NCBI GenBank assembly: GCA_946479615.1
Contig: CAMLGR010000175.1
Span: 1 to 8,876 of the forward strand
Direction of reading: 5' to 3'
Source: an uncultured Bacteroidota bacterium
GTDB taxonomy: Bacteria > Bacteroidota > Bacteroidia > Chitinophagales > Chitinophagaceae
Length of the DNA stretch: 8,876 nucleotides
This document shows positions 6,283-8,876 of this stretch, piece after piece (the first letter of the stretch is position 1; each line of letters starts with the position of its first letter). The translations under genes were made by a program, and so were the position numbers. The notes beneath the pieces are model-generated. The model was not told the origin of the DNA. It was given only the letters and a program-made list of their open reading frames with translations, and made no database searches.

Positions 6283-7356
6283 ATGAAACCGGTATCTTAT
6301 TTATTACTACTTGTATTTACCTGTATATCCGCGATCGCCCAGTCGCAGATCACCATTTCGGGGAAAGTGGTCGATTCTATTTCCCGCGAACCCCTGCAGG
6401 GAGCCAGTGTATTCGCCCAGAATACCACGCAAGGCACCGTTACCAATGCCAATGGTGAATTTTCATTGACGCTCAAATCGGGTGGTTACGAGATCATTTT
6501 AAGTTTTACCGGTTACCTCATCCAGCAATTCCAGGTCACCGATAATAAAAGTCAGCAACTGCAGATCGCTATGATGAAAGAAGATAAGACATTAGGCGAA
6601 GTGGTGATACAAAGCAGTAACGAGGTCATGGATGGATGGGAAAAGTATGGCGATTTCTTTCTCAGCAATTTTATAGGCGCCACTCCTTTTTCAAAGAAAT
6701 GTACGATCCAGAATAAAGACGCGGTTAAGTTCTATTACTATCGCCGCAGCGATAAATTAAAAGTATTGGCTACTGAACCTATTGTGATCAGCAATGAGGC
6801 CCTGGGATATGATCTCCGCTATCAGCTCGATTCGTTTGTGTATTATTATAAAACCGATCTCAGTTCTTACCGCGGCACCTGTTTCTTCTCCGAAAAAACG
6901 GGCAGCTCTCCGCAGGAACTCGCCTGGAAGACCAACCGCAAAAAAGCCTATTTCGGCTCCAGGATGCACTTCATGCGTTCCATGTTCGACAGCACACTGA
7001 CCAAAGATGGATTTACCATCAGCCTGCTGGATGATAACGACAACCGCAAGTTCAATAAATTACCCAACCCGCTTGCTCCCGATTATTATAGTATGATCGA
7101 TTCATTAGACCAGGTAGAAGTGTATTACCCGGCCAAGATCACGGTGGCTTATCTCAAAGCTGTTCCTGAAGATGATTACCTGCGGCAGTATAAGTTACCC
7201 ATGAATGTAGGTATACAGGTATCCTATATTGAGCTCATCAATCCTATTGCTATCAAGCAAAATGGTTATTACTACGATCAGAAAGACTGGATCAACCAGG
7301 GTTACTGGAGCTGGAAGAACCTGGCTGACCTGTTGCCGTTTGATTATTTACCATAG
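6283..7356 (+). CDS. Secreted carboxypeptidase-like regulatory domain protein of unknown function
   Basis: The 357-residue product carries a signal peptide (MKPVSYLLLLVFTCISAIA, likely cut before Gln20), so it goes to the periplasm or outer membrane. Residues 23-110 are a CarboxypepD_reg-like beta-sandwich: ITISGKVVDSISREPLQGASV, then GTVTNANGEFSLTL, a hydrophobic FTGY step, and the exit motif LGEVVIQSS. In this phylum such domains commonly sit at the N-terminus of TonB receptors; here no plug or barrel follows. Residues 115-357 are a conserved all-beta-looking region with WEKYGDFFLSNFIG, EALGYDLRYQL, RKKAYFGSRMHFMRSMF and a C-terminal NGYYY...GYWSWKNLADLLPFDY. I recall this combination from many uncharacterised Bacteroidota proteins, and no biochemical role is known to me. 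It stands alone between a probable promoter and the convergent lpxD-type gene. Confidence 0.88.
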   Translation: MKPVSYLLLLVFTCISAIAQSQITISGKVVDSISREPLQGASVFAQNTTQGTVTNANGEFSLTLKSGGYEIILSFTGYLIQQFQVTDNKSQQLQIAMMKEDKTLGEVVIQSSNEVMDGWEKYGDFFLSNFIGATPFSKKCTIQNKDAVKFYYYRRSDKLKVLATEPIVISNEALGYDLRYQLDSFVYYYKTDLSSYRGTCFFSEKTGSSPQELAWKTNRKKAYFGSRMHFMRSMFDSTLTKDGFTISLLDDNDNRKFNKLPNPLAPDYYSMIDSLDQVEVYYPAKITVAYLKAVPEDDYLRQYKLPMNVGIQVSYIELINPIAIKQNGYYYDQKDWINQGYWSWKNLADLLPFDYLP

Positions 7357-7358
7357 AC

Positions 7359-7481
7359 AGTCGGTCGGTCCGCAGCCGGCAGCCATTATTCTACTATTTG
7401 AACCCCATCTTAGTATTCAACCAATAAAGTATTATCAAAAGCCGGGCTGATAATCGTGGATTGCCGGCTGCTAGACCGACT
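7359..7481. repeat. Interrupted inverted repeat between convergent genes, overlapping the lpxD-type 3' end
   Basis: AGTCGGTC (7359-7366) and GCAGCCGGCA (7372-7381) are repeated in inverted orientation as TGCCGGCTGC (7462-7471) and GACCGACT (7474-7481). The two 18-bp arms match perfectly apart from an unpaired 5-base versus 2-base gap, and enclose 80 bases. The left arm begins 2 bases after the stop of the upstream + gene. The right arm covers the last two sense codons and stop of the - strand lpxD-type gene. The length of the loop makes a simple terminator less likely than a small palindromic repeat element, but it could serve convergent transcripts from both sides. Confidence 0.75.
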
Positions 7482-8421
7482 TCCCCATGATCTTTTCCCA
7501 TAACTGCGGTATCCGTTTGATCCATACCAGCTCCTTCATTTTTTCTTTGGCATCCACTGCAGGTGAACCAAAATAGTTTTTACCACCTTCCAGCGATGCA
7601 GGTACACCACTCTGTGCATACAATACCGCGCCCTTACCAATGGTGAGCGTTTTACTTACACCTACCTGGCCCCAGAGGATCACATTATCTTCTATAGTGG
7701 TAGCACCGGCAATACCGACCTGGGCGGCGAATAAACAATTCTTTCCGACTACCGTATCATGACCGATATGCACCAGGTTATCGATCTTGGTACCATCGCC
7801 GATCCAGGTATCACCGCTTACTCCGCGGTCGATCATACAACCGGCGCCGATTTCAACGCCATTGCCTATAACTACACGGCCACAACTCAGCATCCGTTTA
7901 TAATGAATATCGCGGTTGGTCTTTTTATTATAATAGAAAGCGTCGCTGCCGATCACGGTACCGGCCTGTATGACCACATCATCGCCGATCACGCAATGGT
8001 CCAGTATACTTACATTGGGATAGATCACACAATTTTTACCAATCGTCACCCGGTTGCCGATATAGGCATTCGGCATAATGGTACTGCTTTTATCGATAAC
8101 AGCCGAATCGCTGATCGTTTTCATGGAAGGGCGGAAAGGGCGGAAATGATTGACGATTGTTTGATACGCCTCGAATGGGTCGTTGGTTATTAATAATGCT
8201 TTTCCTTCGGGGAACTCCGTTTTCTTATTGATGATGATAAAGCTGGCGGCAGAGTTGATGCAGGTATCATAATATTTGGGATGATCCACAAATACAAGAT
8301 CGCCTTTCTCCACTTTATGTATCTCGTTAATACCGGTGGCGGATGCAGTTGTATTACCTATCAATTCGGCATTGATCAATGATGCTATCTGTGTAAGCGG
8401 AACAGGATTATCAAAATGCAT
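7471..8421 (-). CDS. LpxD-type UDP-3-O-acylglucosamine N-acyltransferase (left-handed beta-helix)
   Basis: LpxD transfers a 3-hydroxyacyl chain from acyl carrier protein to the 2-amino group of UDP-3-O-acylglucosamine, the third step of lipid A synthesis. This 316-residue protein is a little shorter than E. coli LpxD (341). Residues 1-100 form the uridine-binding N-terminal domain, with GDLVFVDHPKYYD holding Phe44 and Tyr50. Residues 105-285 are hexapeptide repeats building a trimeric left-handed beta-helix. IDNLVHIGHDTVVG carries His221, aligned with the E. coli catalytic histidine in DNxxQIAHN. The C-terminus is a helix (PAVDAKEKMKELVWIKRIPQLWEKIM). lpxC/fabZ and lpxA, frequent partners in this phylum, are absent here. 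Bacteroidota often carry a longer lpxD in that cluster plus a shorter paralogue elsewhere, so this may be the paralogue and its exact acceptor is uncertain. For that reason no symbol is given. Confidence 0.88.
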   Translation of the reverse strand: MHFDNPVPLTQIASLINAELIGNTTASATGINEIHKVEKGDLVFVDHPKYYDTCINSAASFIIINKKTEFPEGKALLITNDPFEAYQTIVNHFRPFRPSMKTISDSAVIDKSSTIMPNAYIGNRVTIGKNCVIYPNVSILDHCVIGDDVVIQAGTVIGSDAFYYNKKTNRDIHYKRMLSCGRVVIGNGVEIGAGCMIDRGVSGDTWIGDGTKIDNLVHIGHDTVVGKNCLFAAQVGIAGATTIEDNVILWGQVGVSKTLTIGKGAVLYAQSGVPASLEGGKNYFGSPAVDAKEKMKELVWIKRIPQLWEKIMGKSV

Positions 8422-8437
8422 AGTGATATGATTTGCG

Positions 8438-8467
8438 CAAAGGTAACAGCTATCAACACCCGATAAA
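8438..8467 (-). promoter_or_regulatory. Promoter of the lpxD-type gene
   Basis: Read on the - strand, TACCTTTG (8445-8438) is an exact TAnnTTTG -7 box. A weak TTTA at 8467-8464 sits 18 bases upstream of it in the -33 position. The predicted leader to the ATG at 8421 is about 10 bases, and no Shine-Dalgarno sequence is present. Confidence 0.6.
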
Positions 8468-8568
8468 GGGGTATAACCGTAATTCTACTGTGGAATCCTT
8501 CCTGTTATCATAAAAAATCTAAAAAAAATTTACGCCCTTCCCTGACAGCTTTTAGCAGGATTTTACTG

Positions 8569-8632
8569 ATCATTCATCATTCAATATGCAGTACTCATAT
8601 CATTACATGAATGATCGATTATAAAATCATTC
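8569..8632. repeat. ATCATTC 7-mer cluster
   Basis: ATCATTC occurs in direct tandem at 8569-8575 and 8576-8582, again at 8626-8632, and inverted (GAATGAT) at 8609-8615. A one-mismatch copy, ATCATTA, lies at 8599-8605. The outer arms GATCATTCAT (8568-8577) and ATGAATGATC (8607-8616) are a perfect 10-bp inverted repeat enclosing an ATATG/CATAT hairpin (8584-8588 with 8596-8600). The inverted copy can pair with any of the direct copies. This is iteron-like in appearance, but no binding protein can be named. Confidence 0.6.
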
Positions 8633-8670
8633 TTTTGAAACCTTTGCTGCACAAGCGTTTCAAAAGAATG
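8628..8670. repeat. Perfect 14-bp inverted repeat (hairpin)
   Basis: CATTCTTTTGAAAC (8628-8641) and GTTTCAAAAGAATG (8657-8670) are perfectly complementary. The 15-base loop can pair further after one mismatch (TTTG with CAAG, one of the pairs being G-T), leaving a 5-base CTGCA tip. No T-tract follows, so it is not a standard terminator. The right arm is followed by a near-copy of its own last ten bases, CAAAAGAATG then CAAAAGATGA at 8661-8680. Confidence 0.8.
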
Positions 8671-8734
8671 CAAAAGATGATCGTATCAATTTTATTTCTA
8701 TACCGGTTTGATTTTTATAAAAGAAATCGTTCGG

Positions 8735-8787
8735 TTTGTATAAAAAACACTTAGCCTTATCCACAGTAATAAATAAAATGTGAATAA
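8735..8787. promoter_or_regulatory. Three phased DnaA-box-like sites
   Basis: TTATCCACA at 8757-8765 (+ strand) and TTATTCACA at 8787-8779 (- strand) both match the DnaA-box consensus TTATNCACA exactly and face each other. A third site, TTATACAAA at 8743-8735 (- strand), differs at one position. Their left ends are at 8735, 8757 and 8779, exactly 22 bp apart, about two helical turns, so all would lie on the same face of the DNA. Confidence 0.65.
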
Positions 8788-8836
8788 AATTCCTTTAAAA
8801 ATTTTTTTGGATAGTAAAAAATATATTTAATATTGT
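8788..8836. other. AT-rich block beside the DnaA boxes
   Basis: This stretch of about 49 bases is almost entirely A and T, with runs such as AAAAATTTTTTT and AAAAAATATATTTAATATT. It directly abuts the last DnaA box. In a bacterial origin this is where the DNA-unwinding element would be expected. Its role here is inferred from position and composition alone. Confidence 0.35.
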
Positions 8837-8874
8837 GATGGGAAATTCGTTTTCCCTGTACTTACTAACCCATC
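8837..8874. repeat. Two mutually exclusive inverted repeats at the right edge
   Basis: GGGAAA (8840-8845) pairs with TTTCCC (8851-8856) around a 5-base loop. GATGGG (8837-8842) can instead pair with CCCATC (8869-8874). The two share the GGG at 8840-8842, so only one can form at a time. The window ends two bases later, so the wider context is not visible. Confidence 0.5.
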
Positions 8875-8876
8875 CA

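Larger units (their letters stand above)
8422..8876. other. AT-rich gene-free region with origin-like features, continuing past the window
   Basis: No convincing coding frame lies in these 455 bases. From left to right they hold the lpxD-type promoter (8438-8467), an A-rich run (8512-8530), a cluster of ATCATTC 7-mers (8569-8632), a 14-bp hairpin (8628-8670), three phased DnaA-box-like sites (8735-8787), an AT-rich block (8788-8836) and a terminal hairpin pair (8837-8874). Together they look like a chromosomal replication origin, or the upstream region of a DnaA-regulated gene to the right. The five + strand genes pointing at it would be head-on to a leftward fork, which is mild evidence against an origin. 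Confidence 0.45.

Noticed and set aside
6243..6458. 71-codon + strand frame overlapping the start of the gene at 6283
   Set aside because: It is a different frame over the signal peptide and beta-sandwich of the real protein and shows no independent signal.
7759..8193. 144-codon + strand open frame opposite the lpxD-type gene
   Set aside because: It lies wholly inside the well-supported - strand acyltransferase; its His/Asp/Ile-rich translation is the antisense of the hexapeptide repeats.
8484..8494. Possible extra DnaA box around CTGTGGAATCC
   Set aside because: It matches the inverted consensus TGTGGATAA only in its first six bases; the last three differ.
8511..8567. A-rich run and weak CCTG/CAGG stem as a terminator
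   Set aside because: The stem is only four pairs and no gene ends in this direction nearby.

Overview
The window looks like ordinary chromosome from a member of the Bacteroidota, most likely of the Chitinophagaceae type. The reasons are: Bacteroidota-style promoters (TTG/TTTG, about 19-22 bp, TAnnTTTG) in front of several genes; no recognisable Shine-Dalgarno sequences; a TonB-dependent receptor; a secreted protein with a CarboxypepD_reg-like domain; and PheS and LpxD-type proteins of the kind seen in that phylum. The genus-level guess rests on general familiarity and no search was run. No transposase, phage gene, CRISPR array, tRNA or rRNA was seen.

Layout. The left edge cuts into a TonB-dependent outer-membrane receptor (to 1789, + strand). 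After a 261-bp gap with a degenerate inverted repeat comes pheS (2051-3079, phenylalanyl-tRNA synthetase alpha subunit), whose -7 promoter box lies so close to the ATG that the mRNA may be leaderless. Next is a secreted two-domain protein of unknown function (3251-4201). Then comes a probable two-gene unit: a 3-hydroxyacyl-CoA dehydrogenase with a GTG start (4369-5214) and an extended SDR / NAD-dependent epimerase-like enzyme (5240-6238). A secreted carboxypeptidase-regulatory-like domain protein follows from its own probable promoter (6283-7356). It converges on an lpxD-type acyltransferase on the - strand (8421-7471).

The genes do not form one pathway. They are mainly housekeeping and envelope functions: outer-membrane transport, lipid A acylation, secreted proteins, translation, and fatty-acid/CoA metabolism. 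No new defence or mobile system is visible in the coding part.

The unexplained content is in the non-coding DNA. Four gaps (1790-2050, 3080-3250, 4202-4368, 7357-7470) each carry a different inverted-repeat element near the 3' end of a gene; in one case an arm overlaps the last codons of the lpxD-type gene. The 455-bp AT-rich stretch at the right end (8422-8876) is the most notable part. It has a cluster of ATCATTC 7-mers, a strong 14-bp hairpin, two perfect consensus DnaA boxes plus one near-consensus box spaced exactly 22 bp apart, an AT-rich block beside them, and a hairpin pair at the edge. This arrangement suggests a replication origin or a DnaA-controlled promoter for a gene just beyond the window. 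That is an inference, not a demonstrated function.
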